From Sapria himalayana (Eukaryota > Streptophyta > Magnoliopsida > Malpighiales > Rafflesiaceae): 64,000 bases of DNA. Each line of letters opens with the position of its first letter. Positions within the stretch are counted from its first letter, which is position 1. Under the pieces are notes generated by a model. It was not told the origin of the DNA and searched no databases. It worked only from the letters and a program-made list of their open reading frames with translations. The stretch is from positions 1 through 64,000 of the forward strand of contig JAREIK010004352.1 in the NCBI GenBank assembly GCA_029783825.1, read 5' to 3'. The position numbers and the translations under genes were made by a program. Shown piece by piece: positions 28,851 through 41,247 of the stretch.

Positions 28851-31430
28851 AAAAAAAAAAGATAACAAAATTTAAGTTTGAAGAAATAAATACACACACA
28901 CACACATATACAAGAAGGAGAATGAGAAGAAAAATAATAAGAAGGAAAAATAGAAAAAGAAGAAAGAGAATAAGAAGAATAAGAAGCAGAAAAAGAATGA
29001 GAAGAAGAAGAAAAATAAGGATAAGTAGAAGAGTAAGAATAAAGATGATAACAAGAAGAAGAAGATGATGATGATGATGATGATGAGATGATGGAGGAAG
29101 GAGGAGGAGGAGGATGAGGAAAAGAAGAAAAGAAGAAGAAGAAGAAAGATAAGAACAAGGATAAAAATATGAATAAGAAGAAGAAGGAGAAGAAGGAGAA
29201 GAAGAAGAATGAGAAAAAGAAGAAAAAGAAGAAGAAGAAAAAGAATATGAAGAAGGAGAAGAAGAATAAGAATAAAAAGAAGTAGAAGTAGAAGAAGAAG
29301 GAAGAAGAAGAGAAGGAAAAGTAGAAAAGAAGAAGCAAAATGAAGAATAATAGAAGAGGAGAAACAAAAAGAAGAATAAGAAGTACAAAAAAAAGAATAA
29401 GAATAAGAAGTACAAGAAGAAGAAAGAAGAAGAAGAAAATAATAATATAATAATAATATAATAATAATAAGTGCAAGAAGAAGAAGAAGAAGGAGGAGAA
29501 GAGGCGGATAGAGGAGGAGGAGAGAAGAGAGAAGAAGAAGGAGAAGAAGGAGGCGGAGGAGGAGGAGGAGGAGGCGAAGAGAAGAAGAAGAAGAAGATGG
29601 ATGCTATGATGATGAAAAAAGAAAAGAAGAAGACTAAGGAGGAAAATAAGAAGAGAGGAGGAGGAGGAGAAAAAATGAGGAGGAGGAGCGATAGAGGAGG
29701 AGACGAATGAGGAGAAGAAGAATAAGAAAACAAAGCTAAGAAATAGAAGGAGGAGAAGGAGGAAAAGAAGACAAAGATGGTGAAGAAGGAGAAGAATTAC
29801 AACAACAAAATAAAGAAAAAAAGAAGATAGAAAACAAGAAGAAGAAGAGAAGTACAATAGAAAGAAAAAGAAGATGAAAAGAAGGAGAAGAAGAAGAAAG
29901 TGAAAAAGAAGAAGAAGAATAAGTAGAAGAAGAAGGAGAAAAATAAGAAGTAGATGATAATGATGAAGATGAAGAAGTAAAAAAACGAAGAATAAGAATA
30001 AGAAGAAGAAGAAATAGAGGAAAAAGAAGAAGAAAGAGAATGAGAAGAATAAGAAGAAGAATGAGAAGAAGAAGGATAAGAAGAATGAGTATAAAAAACG
30101 AAATAGAAGAAGAAGAAGAAGGTGGAGAAAAAGAAGAAGAAGAATAATAATAAGAAGGAAAAGAAAAAGAAGAAGGAGAAGGAGAAGAATAAAAATAAGG
30201 AGAAGAATAAGAATGAGAAGAAGAAGAGGGAGAAGAAGAAGAAGAAGAAAGCAATACAAAAAGAAGAAGAAGAAAAAGAAATAGAAGAAAGAGAAGAAGA
30301 ATATGAAGAAGAAGGAGATGAAGAATAAGTAGTAGTGGAAGAAGAATAAGAAGAATAATAATAAATAGTAGTAGAAGAATAAGAAGAAAAAAAGAAGAAT
30401 CAAAAGAAGAAGAAGAGAGGAGAGAGGAGGAGAGAATAAGAAAAAGAAAAAGAAGACAAAACAAGAATAAGATGAAGAACAAGAAGAAAAAAAAGAAAAG
30501 AAGTAGAAAGAGGAGAAGAAGAAGAATAATGAGTTGAAGAAGGTGTAAAAGAAAGAGAAGAAGAAAAAGTAATAGAAGAAAAGAAAATGAAGTAGAAGAA
30601 AAAATAAAAAGAATAATTATAAGAAGAAGAATAAGAAGAATAAGAAAAATAGAAGAAGAAAAAGAAGAATAATAATGATAAAGAAGAAGAAGAAGAATAA
30701 TAATAATAATAAAGAAAAAGAAAAAAAAATAAAAAGAAAAAAAATAAGAAGTAGAAGAAAAAGTAGGAGAAGAAGTAGAAAAAGAAAGAAAAGCAGAAGA
30801 ATAAGAAGAATAAGATGGAGAAGAACATGAACAAGAAGAAGAAGAAGTAGTAGTAGTAGTAGTAGAAGAAGTAGAAGAATAATAATAATAAGAAAAAGAA
30901 GCAAAACAAGAAGAAGAATAAGAAAAGAAGATGATGAAGATGAAGTAGAAGAAGTATGAGAAAAAAGGAGAAGATGAAGAAATAAAAAAGAAAAAGATGA
31001 AGAAAGAAGGTGAGAAGAAGATGATGAAGAAAGAGGAGGTGGATAAGAAGAAAAAGTAGAAGAACTAGAAGAAAATGAATGAGAATAAGAAGAATAAGAA
31101 GAAGAACAAAGAAATAGAAGAAAACTAATAATAATAAGGAAGGAGGAGGAGGAGGAGAAGAAAAGAATATGAGGAAGAAGAATTAGTAGTAGTAGTAGTA
31201 GAAGAAGAATATGAGGAAGAAAAGATAAAAATATGAGGATGAAGAAAAAGAAGAATATGAGGAGAAAGAAAAAAAAGAAGAATATGAGGAAGAAGAAGAA
31301 TAAGAAGAAAGAGAAAAAGTCAAAGAAGAAAGAAGAAGGAGGAGGAGGAGGAGGAGAGAGAAGGAAAACAAGAAGGAAAAGATAAAGTAGGAGGAGGAGG
31401 AGGAAGATGAGAAGTAGTAATAGGATTCAA
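28850..31430. repeat. Giant purine (GAA/AAG/GAG) low-complexity tract
   Basis: After a short CA run near 28893-28907, the plus strand is almost purely A and G for about 2.5 kb. It consists of imperfect AAG/GAA triplets with GAG, AAT, ATG and AGT variants. Small homogeneous patches lie inside, such as ATG repeats near 29065-29090 and AGT repeats near 30846-30870 and 31187-31200. It ends at 31430 with the sequence GGATTCAAACCCACC. The long minus-strand reading frames here encode only Phe/Leu/Ser runs because the opposite strand is pyrimidine-only, so they are not genes. Such homopurine mirror-type DNA is known to be able to form intramolecular triplexes. Confidence 0.95.
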
Positions 31431-31989
31431 ACCCACCATGACTCATTTACAGATCCATAAAAAGAAGTAGCCCCACCATTGAGATATACAATCACACTCA
31501 AATCTAGTATTAGAAAAATACTTATGAAGGATGGCTAGAAAATTATATAGTTTTATTTTTTAGATAGAGATTAATTATTCATTTTAGTGTGTGTTTGTTC
31601 AATATTCCAAATATTGGCTAATACTAGTTATTTTGATGAATATATATGATGTATTTTATGAAAAATAGCATTAAATAGAATAATTTCATGAAATTATAGT
31701 TTTTGTGTGAAATTTAAGACTTAGTAAATTTGTTAAATAGAAGGGGAGCAAAAAGTTATTCAAAGTCATACAATTCTTTTATATTATGACTTTGTTACAT
31801 CACCATTAGCTTATAAGATAGTTTTGACATTCATTCTTGGCTGAACTTATATACCCATAGTCATGTAAATTTTAGTATGTCATGACTATACCACCTCATT
31901 GACACAATTATTTATTATATAACATATTCTTTTTGATTGTGAAATTTTCTTGGAGTCATTGTCAAACTAGGTTGTAACATTATTTATAA

Positions 31990-32500
31990 CTACAATATTA
32001 ATTTAATGTGTGGCAACTAAGTATCCCCGTCGGTGCTAGAAGTTGTGGAATTTTTTATCACCATGACTTTCTCATTATAGAGTCACAAATACTAAGGTAG
32101 AGCTATGACTTTTCTCCAATACTATGACTTTTCTCCAATACTATGACTTTCTCATTATAGAGTCACAAATACTAAGGTAAAAGCTATGACTTTTCTCCAA
32201 CACTATGACTTTTAGTTATAGAAAGATCTAGAGAGCATTTACTCGAGCTACAACTATTCTTAGCACATGATTTTGGTTTATAGAGATGAAATGCATGAGC
32301 TATGATTATTCCCGGTATCATGATAATCTAATACAAGAGAGACAAAAGTCACAACTCATTTCCAATGCTATAATATTGCATTATAAAGATGAATGCATAA
32401 GCTGCAGCTATTCCTAGCTCAATAGAAATCTAAATTCTAAAGAAAGAAAAAGACCAAAGTTTTGAATCATTCTCAATATCATAACTTTGTGTTATATAGG
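31990..32500 (+). repeat. Degenerate minisatellite (CTATGACTT family)
   Basis: Phrases built on CTATGACTTTT, ATTATAGAG and AAATGCATGAGC recur at irregular spacing. The clearest copy is an identical 37-bp block at 32063-32099 and 32143-32179, exactly 80 bp apart. Between them the 18-19-bp phrase CTATGACTTTTCTCCAATA is tandemly doubled. The region matches the reverse complement of about 52050-52560. Confidence 0.8.
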
Positions 32501-33096
32501 GGCAAAATGAAACCCATGGTATTTCTCAATGCCACAAATTCCCACTTTAAAATCACATTCAATCATTCAAGTTTCAAAGTAGAAATCATTGATAAGAATA
32601 TCTTATCAATAAAAATCTACATGTACATGAGTCATTATAGTAGTAAATAGGACTTTCATCTAGATATCGATCCTACATGAATTATATCAGTAGTTTGGTT
32701 ATTCAATAGTGAGATAACTTAATTCTTATAAAATAGATATCCATATTATAAATTAATCTTAGATCTATGAGTTTTGTTTATTTAATTTATGTGATATATG
32801 TTCAAATTAGTTTACATTGTAGTATGTATAGACATAGAATAAAGGTTGAGTTATTGTGTAATGACTTATTTCCCTAATGGTATACAAGATGTTTATCACA
32901 ATCACTATTGATCATATCCTAATGATGGTCCCCTTATAGCTATCTTCTTGATACCTCGACACCAAGATAAAAAGTCATCTCTAATTAAGAGTTATTCACA
33001 ATCACATACCTTTTGGGTAACTTATCAACTATCCTTGATGGTTGTTTCTATGCATATTTTAAGTTCTTTAGTCTTAGTTATAATGAAGACCAAGAA

Positions 33097-33470
33097 TTGA
33101 TAAAGTTTGTAAGCATTTACACTTTCTATTTTGTAAGCACCAAACTCGCATAATTAATATATGTTTAGATGATATTTCACTAGTGGGAACTATATGAGTA
33201 AAAGTAATTTATAAAGATTGTACCTATCTTGTGAATCACAATATACTTATGTATCTCTTAATGATTATTTTTCATCCTCCTCCTCGTTGATTATGCAACT
33301 CCTATACTAAATCTAAAATCCTTAAGAGAATATTTTATATAATATTCATCTCAATTGAGAACTAGTTTTTCTAATACATGTAAAATGGATTGATTTGTAA
33401 AAGTATTTATACTTTCAACTTTGTATGTGTCAAACTCATAATGATTAACATATTCAAATTTTAGAATTAA
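33097..33470 (+). repeat. Diverged direct repeat
   Basis: The segment around 33105-33160 (ATTTACACTTTCTATTTTG, then CACCAAACTCGCATAATTAA) recurs around 33400-33455 as ATTTATACTTTCAACTTTG, then GTCAAACTCATAATGATTAA. The spacing is about 296 bp. Its origin is unknown. It could be an old tandem duplication or two copies of a short dispersed element. Confidence 0.6.
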
Positions 33471-33744
33471 TATATAATTTTATCTCTTGCATCACATTCG
33501 AAATGACTATCACTTTCTTCATACCATATGTACGAGTGAGCCCATAATTTATCTATCACTATTCACGTTGATAATCTTGCACAAACCTATAAATTATTAA
33601 TGCCATACTTCAAGTTCTACTTAATCACCCATCTATCAATATCCATAATATAATATAAATCAAAATATATTCATTAATGTAAAACTATAACCATATTACA
33701 TAAACTAAGTTATACAAACCATAGATCTAATGCTAGTTTGATAT

Positions 33745-36100
33745 TTAGTAATAATAAATATTATAACTATATATAATATAAACTAAATATAAATAATTTT
33801 ATTGATAGATATTATATCATTTATCAAAAAATAAATTAATAAACTATTATTAATATGATAGATATAAATTAAAATATAATTAAAAAACCTAAAATGATTC
33901 AAAATCAAAGTAAAATTTAATACAAATAATAAATTTTTATTATTTTTTGCATCATTTTATAAGCTTATATGTTTTTTGATGAAAAATATATTATTTAAAT
34001 TATATTTGTATCACTCATAATTTATTTTGTAATTAACATTTCTATAAATTATTTAAATTATATTTAAGGTTTACGAGTTTAAAGGTTTAAGTATTTAGGG
34101 GCTTCGGGGTTTAGTAGTTTAGTTATTTATGTATTTAGGCATTTAATGGTTTATAAGTTTTATTTAAACAATGATATAACAAAAAATTTATTTTTTGTTA
34201 TTTTTTCTCATTTTTTAAGGTTAGAAACTTTGAAAATATAACAATTTTTAAATTTTTTTTATATGTGAATGCTATATTTAGTTATGATAATCTTAATAAT
34301 TATATATCATGTAAATTCAATATAAACAATTATATTGAAATATATTATATTAATGATCAAAAAATAAATTAATAAACTATTATTAATAAGATAGATATTA
34401 TTTTAAATATATTTGCAAAACGTAAATTTATTCAAAATCAAAGTAAAATATATTACAAAATAATACTTTCTTTAATGTTTTGCTTCTTTTTATAAGTTTA
34501 TATTTTTTGTTATTAAAAGTAAATTATTTAAATTATATTTGTCTTCCTCATAATTTAATTTTAATTTATAATTCTATAAAAATAAACTAATAAATATTTA
34601 AAATGAATATTTAAAATTATAATGAATAAAATTAAATAAAGATTTATTATTTATTTATCAGGATATACTAGTTTAATGGTTTAAGTATTTAGGTGTTTTG
34701 AGGTTTAGTGATTTAAGTGTTTAGGCCTTAAGTGATTTATAGTTTTTATTTAAAGAATGAAAAAATACAAAATTTAATTTTTTGATTTTTTTTTTAATTT
34801 TTGAAGGTTATATCCTTTGAAAATATAATAATTTTTAATTTTTTTAAATGTGAAGATAATATTCAATAATAATAATCTTAATAATTATATATAATGTAAA
34901 CTCAATATAAATAATTTGATTAATACATATTATAATAATGATCAATAAAAATTATAAACTATTATTAATAAGAATGATATAAATTAAAATATAATTGCAA
35001 AATCTAGAATGATTCAAAATAAAAATAAATATATTACAAAATAATAAAATTTTGTTTTTAAAATTGTGCATCTTTTTATAATGAGATATATTTTTTTGAT
35101 GAAAATAAATTATTTAAATTAGATCTGTCTAACTAATAATTTATTTTATAATTAATATTTCTATAAAAATAAACTTATAAATAATTAAAATAAAAATTTA
35201 AATTATACTTTATAAAAATTAAATGAAGATTTATGATTTTTTATTAATGTACACCTGTTTAATGGTTTACGTATTTAGAGGTTTTGTTGTTTAGTAGTTT
35301 AGCAATTTATGTTTTTAGGCATTTAGTGGCTTATTGATTTTATTTAAACAATAAAATAACAAAAAAAATTTGTAATTTTTTCTCATTTTCATAGGTTATA
35401 ACCCTTGAAATATCATAATATTTAAAATTTTTTGAAATGTGAATACAATATTTAGTTATAATAATATTAAAAATTATATATCATATAAATTCAATATAAA
35501 CAATTTTATTGATAGATAATATAATAATGATCAAAATTTAAATTAATAAACTATTAATAAAAAGATTGATATTAATTAAAAAATATTTACAAAACCCAAA
35601 TTGATTCAAAATTAAAGTAAAATGTATTACTTAATAATAATTTTTAATTTTTAAATTTTTACTTCTTTTATAAGCATATATATTTTTTGATTAAAAATAA
35701 ATTAATTAAAATATATATGTCGCTCTCATAATTTAATTTGTAATAAATATTTCTATAAAAATAAACTAATAAATAATTAAAATAAATATTTAAAATTATA
35801 ATAAATAGAAATAAAAATTAGATTTATTAATTATTAAGAAGTATATAGCGGTTTAATGGTTTATGTATTTAGGCTTTATGAGGTTTAGGAGTTTACTGAT
35901 TTAATTGTGTATGCATTTAGTGGTTTATAGGTTTTATTAAAAAAATAAATTAATAAAAAATTTATTTTTATTATTTATTGATATTTTCAAAGGTTATAAC
36001 CTTTGAAAATATTATAATTTTTAAATTTTTTTAAAATGTGAATACAATATTTAGTTATAATAATCATTATAATATATATCATATAAATTCAATATAAACA
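33745..36100 (+). repeat. AT-rich satellite array, plus orientation
   Basis: Four monomers with boxes near 34222, 34811, 35399 and 35997. The last is a perfect 26-bp palindrome at 35984-36009. The start is mid-monomer. Diagnostic variants match the 8860-10640 array in order: the same GGTTTACGAGTTTAAAGG, then GGGGCTTCGGGGTTTA, then AATTTATAATTCTATAA. The two blocks are therefore paralogous copies of one multi-monomer segment. Confidence 0.92.
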
Positions 36101-39100
36101 ATAAATTATTTTTCACTAAATAATTAATAAAATAAATTATTTAGTTATACACTAAATAATAATTAATAAATATCAATTTTATTTGTTTTCATTATAATTT
36201 TAAAAAATTATTTTGAACTTTAGTTTTTTATTTGTATATCTGTATTAATTATAAAATAAATTATGAGTTAAAAATATAATTTATAAAAATTATTTTTCAT
36301 CAAAAAATAGATAAGCTTATAAAAGAATAAAAATTAAAAAACAAATAATTAATATTAAGTAATCTATTTTGCTTTGCTTTTGAATCATTTTAGGTTTTGA
36401 TATTATATTTTAAGTAATATCAATCATATTCATAATAGATATTTAATTTATTTTTTGATAATTATTAGAATATCTATCAATAAAATTATTTATATTGAAT
36501 TTATATGATATATAATTATTATGATTATTATAAATAAAAATTATTCACTTTTGAAAAAATTTAAAAACTATTATATTTTCAAAGTTATAACCTTAAAGAA
36601 TGAGAAAAAATAATAAAAATAATTTTTTGTTATTTTATTTTTCAAATAAAACCTAAAGATCATTAAATGATTACTTACTTAAATCAGTATGCTCATAAAC
36701 CCCGAAACCCCTAATACATAAACCTTTTAATAGCTATATTTTACTTATTAAATAATAAATCACATTTATATTTCTATTTATTAAATTTTAAATATTCATT
36801 TTAATTATTTATAGTTTAATTTTTTAGAAAAATTAATTCGAAATAAATTTCGAATGAGACAAATAATATTTAACTAATTTATCAAAAAAAAATATAAGCT
36901 TAAAAAAGAAGGACAAATTTAAAAATTAAATATTATTATTTAGTAATATATTTTGATTTGATTTTGAATCATTTTGTGTTATGTAAATATATTTTAATTA
37001 ATATTTAGATTTTTAATAATAGTTTGTTAATTTAATTTTTGATCATTATTATAATTTCTATTATTAAAATTGTTAATATTTAATTTATATGATATATAAT
37101 TAGTAAGATTAATATAATTATACATGGTATTCACAATTCAAAAAATTTTAAATATTATTTTCTTTTCAAATATTATAACCTTTGAAAATCGGAAAAAATA
37201 AAAAAAAATTATTTTTATTATATAAATAAAACCTATAAACCACTAAATGCCTAAAAACATAAATTGCTAAACTTCTAAACGACAAAACCCCTAAATAATT
37301 TAACTCTTTAAACTGGTATACTATATATAATAAATAATAAATCTCATTTTTATTAGTATTCATTATAATTTTAAACATACATCTTAATTATTTATTAGTT
37401 TATTTTTATAGAAATATAAATTAAAAATAAATTATTAGTGAGACAAATATAATTTAAAAAATTTATTTTTCATCAAAAAATATTTAAACATATAAATGGA
37501 TACAAAAATTTAAAAATTTAAAATTAATATTTAGTAAAATATTTCATTATGATTAAGAATCATTTTAGGTTTTGAAAATATATTTTAAATAATATTTATC
37601 TTATTAATAATTGTTTATTATTTTTTTATGATCATTATTATAATAGATACCAATAAAATAATTTATATTGAATTTATATGATATTTAATTATTATGATTA
37701 TTAACTTCATATTGTATTCACTTTTCAAAAAAAAATAAAAATTATTATATTTTCAAAGGTTATAACATTCAAAAATGAAAAAAAATAACAAAAATACTTT
37801 TTTTTATTTTATTTTTAAAATAAAACCTATAAACCACTAAATGACTAAATACTAAAATGACTAAACTTCTAATCCCCAAAGCTGATAAATACTCAAAACA
37901 TTAAATTAGTATAGTCTAAATAATAAATCATAATTCTCATTTTTATTAGTATTCATTATAATTTTAAAAATTCATTTTAAATATTTATCTGTTTATTTTT
38001 ATAGAAATATTAATTACAAAATAAATTATTAGTGAGACAGATAAAATTTAAATAATTTTTTTTATCAAAAAAAATATATATGAATATAAAAAGAGGCAAA
38101 ATTTTAAAAATAAAAAATTAATTTTTATTAATATATCTTATTTTGATTTTAAATCATTTTAGATTTTACAATTATATTTTAATTTATATCATTCTTATTA
38201 ATACTAGTTTCTTAATTAATTTATTGATCATTATTGTAATGTTTATTAATAAAATTATTTATATTTAGTTTGCATTATATAAAATTATTAAGATTATTAT
38301 AACTAAATATTATATTCACATTTAAAAAAAATTAAAAATTATTATATTTTTTAAGGTTACAACCTTCAAAAATTAAAAAAAAATCAAAAAATTAAATTTT
38401 TTGTTCTTTCATTATTTAAATAAAAACTATAAATCACTAAAGGTCTTAACAATTAAATCACTAAACTCCTAAACCAAAAAATACCTAAATACTTAAACCA
38501 TTAAACCGGTATTTCCTGAATAATAAATAATAAATCCCAATTTTATTTGTATCCATTATAATTTTAAATATTCATTTTAATTATTTATTAGTTTATTATT
38601 ATAGAATTATAAATTACAAAATAAATTATGAGTAAGACAAATATAAGTTAAATAATTTATTTTTAAAAACAAAAATATAAACTTATAAAAAAGCAAACAT
38701 TAAAAAAATTATTATATAGTAATATATTTTACTTTGATTTTGAATACATTTAGATTATGCAAATATATTTTAAATAATATCTATCTTATTAATAATAGTT
38801 TATTAAATCTTTTTTGAACATTATTATAATATCTAGATTAACCTGGTATACATTAATAATAATTCATAAATCTCTTTTTAATTTTTATTCAGTATAATTT
38901 TAAATTTTATTTTAATTATTTATAAATTTATTTTTATAGAAATATTAATTATAAAATAAATTATTAGCGAGATAGATCTAATTTAAATAAGATGGTATAC
39001 CCAAATAATAAAGATTAAATCTCAATATTATTTTTTTTCATTATAATAGTAAATATTCATTTTAATTAATTATTTGTTTATTTTTATATAAATATTAATT

Positions 39101-41247
39101 AAAAAAATAAATTATGAGTTAGACAACTATAATTTATATAAATTAATGTTCATCAAAAAAATATGGATAAACTTTTTGAATCATTTTAGGTTTTTTTATT
39201 ATATTTTAATCGATATCTATCTTATTAATAATAGATTATTAATTTATTTTTTGATCATTATTAGAATTTTTATCAATAAAATTGTTTATATTGAATTTAT
39301 ATGATATATAAAAATAATGATTATTATAAGTAAATATTGAACTCACTTTTGAAAAAAATTTAAAAGTTATTTTATTTTCAGAGGTTATAACCTTTGAAAA
39401 TATCTAAAAATAATAAAAATAAATATTTTGTTATTTTAATTTTTAAATAAAACCTATAAACCACTAAATGCATACACAGTAAAATCAATAAACTTTTAAG
39501 GCCCGTAATGCCTAAATACATAAACAATTAAACCGCTATATGCTACTTAATAATTAAAAAATTTAATTTTATTTTCAATTTATTATTATTTTAAATATTT
39601 ATTTTAATTATATATAAATTTATTTTTATAAAAATATTTATTACAAAATAAATTATGAGTGTAACAAATATAATTTAAATAATTTATTTTTTAACAAAAA
39701 AATATATACGCTAATAAAAGAAGTAAAAATTTAAAAATTAAAAATTATTATCCAGTAATATTTTTTACTTTAATTTTGAATCAATTTGGGTTTTATAAAT
39801 ATTTTTTATTTAATATCAATCTTATTATTAATAGTTTTTTTAATTTAATTTTTGATCATTATTATAATATCTAACAATAAATTGTTTATAATGAATTTAT
39901 ATGATATATAATTATTAAAATTATTATAACTAAATATTGTATTCACATTTCAAAAATTTTAAATATTATTATATTTTCAAAGGTTATAACCTATGAAAAT
40001 CAGAAAAATTACAATTTTTTTTTATTTTATTGTTTTAATAAAACCTATAAACCACTAAATTCCTAAAAACATAAAAAGCTAAACTCCTAAACGACAAAAC
40101 TTCTAAATACTTAAACTATTAAAGTGGTATACATTAATAATAAAAACCATTATTTACCTAAATACTTAAACAATAACTTCTAAATCTCTAAAACCCTAAA
40201 TAAATAAATTTTATTAAACATGTATATCTTAAATAATAAATAATAAATCTCATTTTTATTTTTTTCATTATAATTTTAAATATTCATTTTACTTATTTAT
40301 TGTTTATTTTATATAAATAGTAATTACAAAAAAAATTATAAGTTATACAAATATAATTTATATAAATTATTTTTCAACAAAAAAATATAGATAAACTTAT
40401 TAAAAGAAAAAAAAATTAAAAACAAAAATTAATATATAGTAATATATTTTACTTTGTTTCTGAATCATTTTAGGTTTTGTAATTATATTTTAATTGATAT
40501 CTAACATATTAATAATAGATTATTAATTTATTTTTTGATCATTATTAGAATATTTATCAATAAAAATATTTATATTTAATTTATATTATATATAGATTTA
40601 ATAATTATTATAGCTAAATATTGTAATCACTTTTGAAAAAAATTTAAAATTATTATATTTTTAAAGATTATAACCTTTCAACATGTGAAAAAACTAAAAA
40701 AATATTTTTTTTATTATTTCATTGTTTAATAAAACCTATAAATCACTAAATTCCTAAACACTTAAATAACTAAACTACAAAATCCCGATACCCCTATTAG
40801 ATATTCATTAAAATGGGTTGACCCTAAATAATAATTAATAAATCTCATTTTATTTGTTTTCATTATAAATAAAAAAATTCTTTTTGATTGTTTAGTTTTT
40901 TATTTATATATATATATTAATTATAAAGTAATTACGTAATCTATTTTGCTTTGCTTTTGAATCATTTTAGGTTTTGATATTATATTTTAAGTAATATCAA
41001 TCTTATTCATAATAGATTTTTAATTTATTTTTTGATAATTATTAGAATATCTATCAATAAAATTGTTTATATGAATTTATATGATATATAATTATTATGA
41101 TAATTATAAATAAATATTTATTCACTTTTGAAAAAATTTAAAAAATATTATATTTTCAATGGTTATAACCTTAAAAAATATCAAAAAATAATTAAAATAA
41201 TTTTTTGTTATTTTATTTTTTAAATAAACCTATAAACCACTAAATGC
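36100..41247 (-). repeat. AT-rich satellite array, minus orientation
   Basis: The orientation flips near 36095-36150 through a scrambled stretch (CACTAAATAATTAATAAAAT). Boxes lie near 36585, 37175, 37757, 38353, 39378, 39978, 40668 and 41160. The large step after 38353 hides a deletion junction near 38835-38845. Variant order matches 21120-26100. The block ends at the target duplication CTAAATGC (41240-41247) of the second hAT copy. Confidence 0.92.

Larger units (their letters stand above)
31430..33744. other. Non-satellite island sequence with internal repeats
   Basis: Unique-looking AT-rich sequence without a supported gene. It contains a degenerate minisatellite at about 31990-32500 and a diverged direct repeat at 33097-33190 and 33392-33470. 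Short frames such as 32462-32650 lie within the repeats and are not credible genes. Plus-oriented satellite resumes mid-monomer near 33745. Confidence 0.6.

Noticed and set aside
28802..30403. 533-codon minus-strand reading frame and other long frames in 28802-31446
   Set aside because: They translate the pyrimidine strand of a low-complexity tract into Phe/Leu/Ser/Tyr runs. They have no domain, no balanced composition, and overlap each other in several frames.
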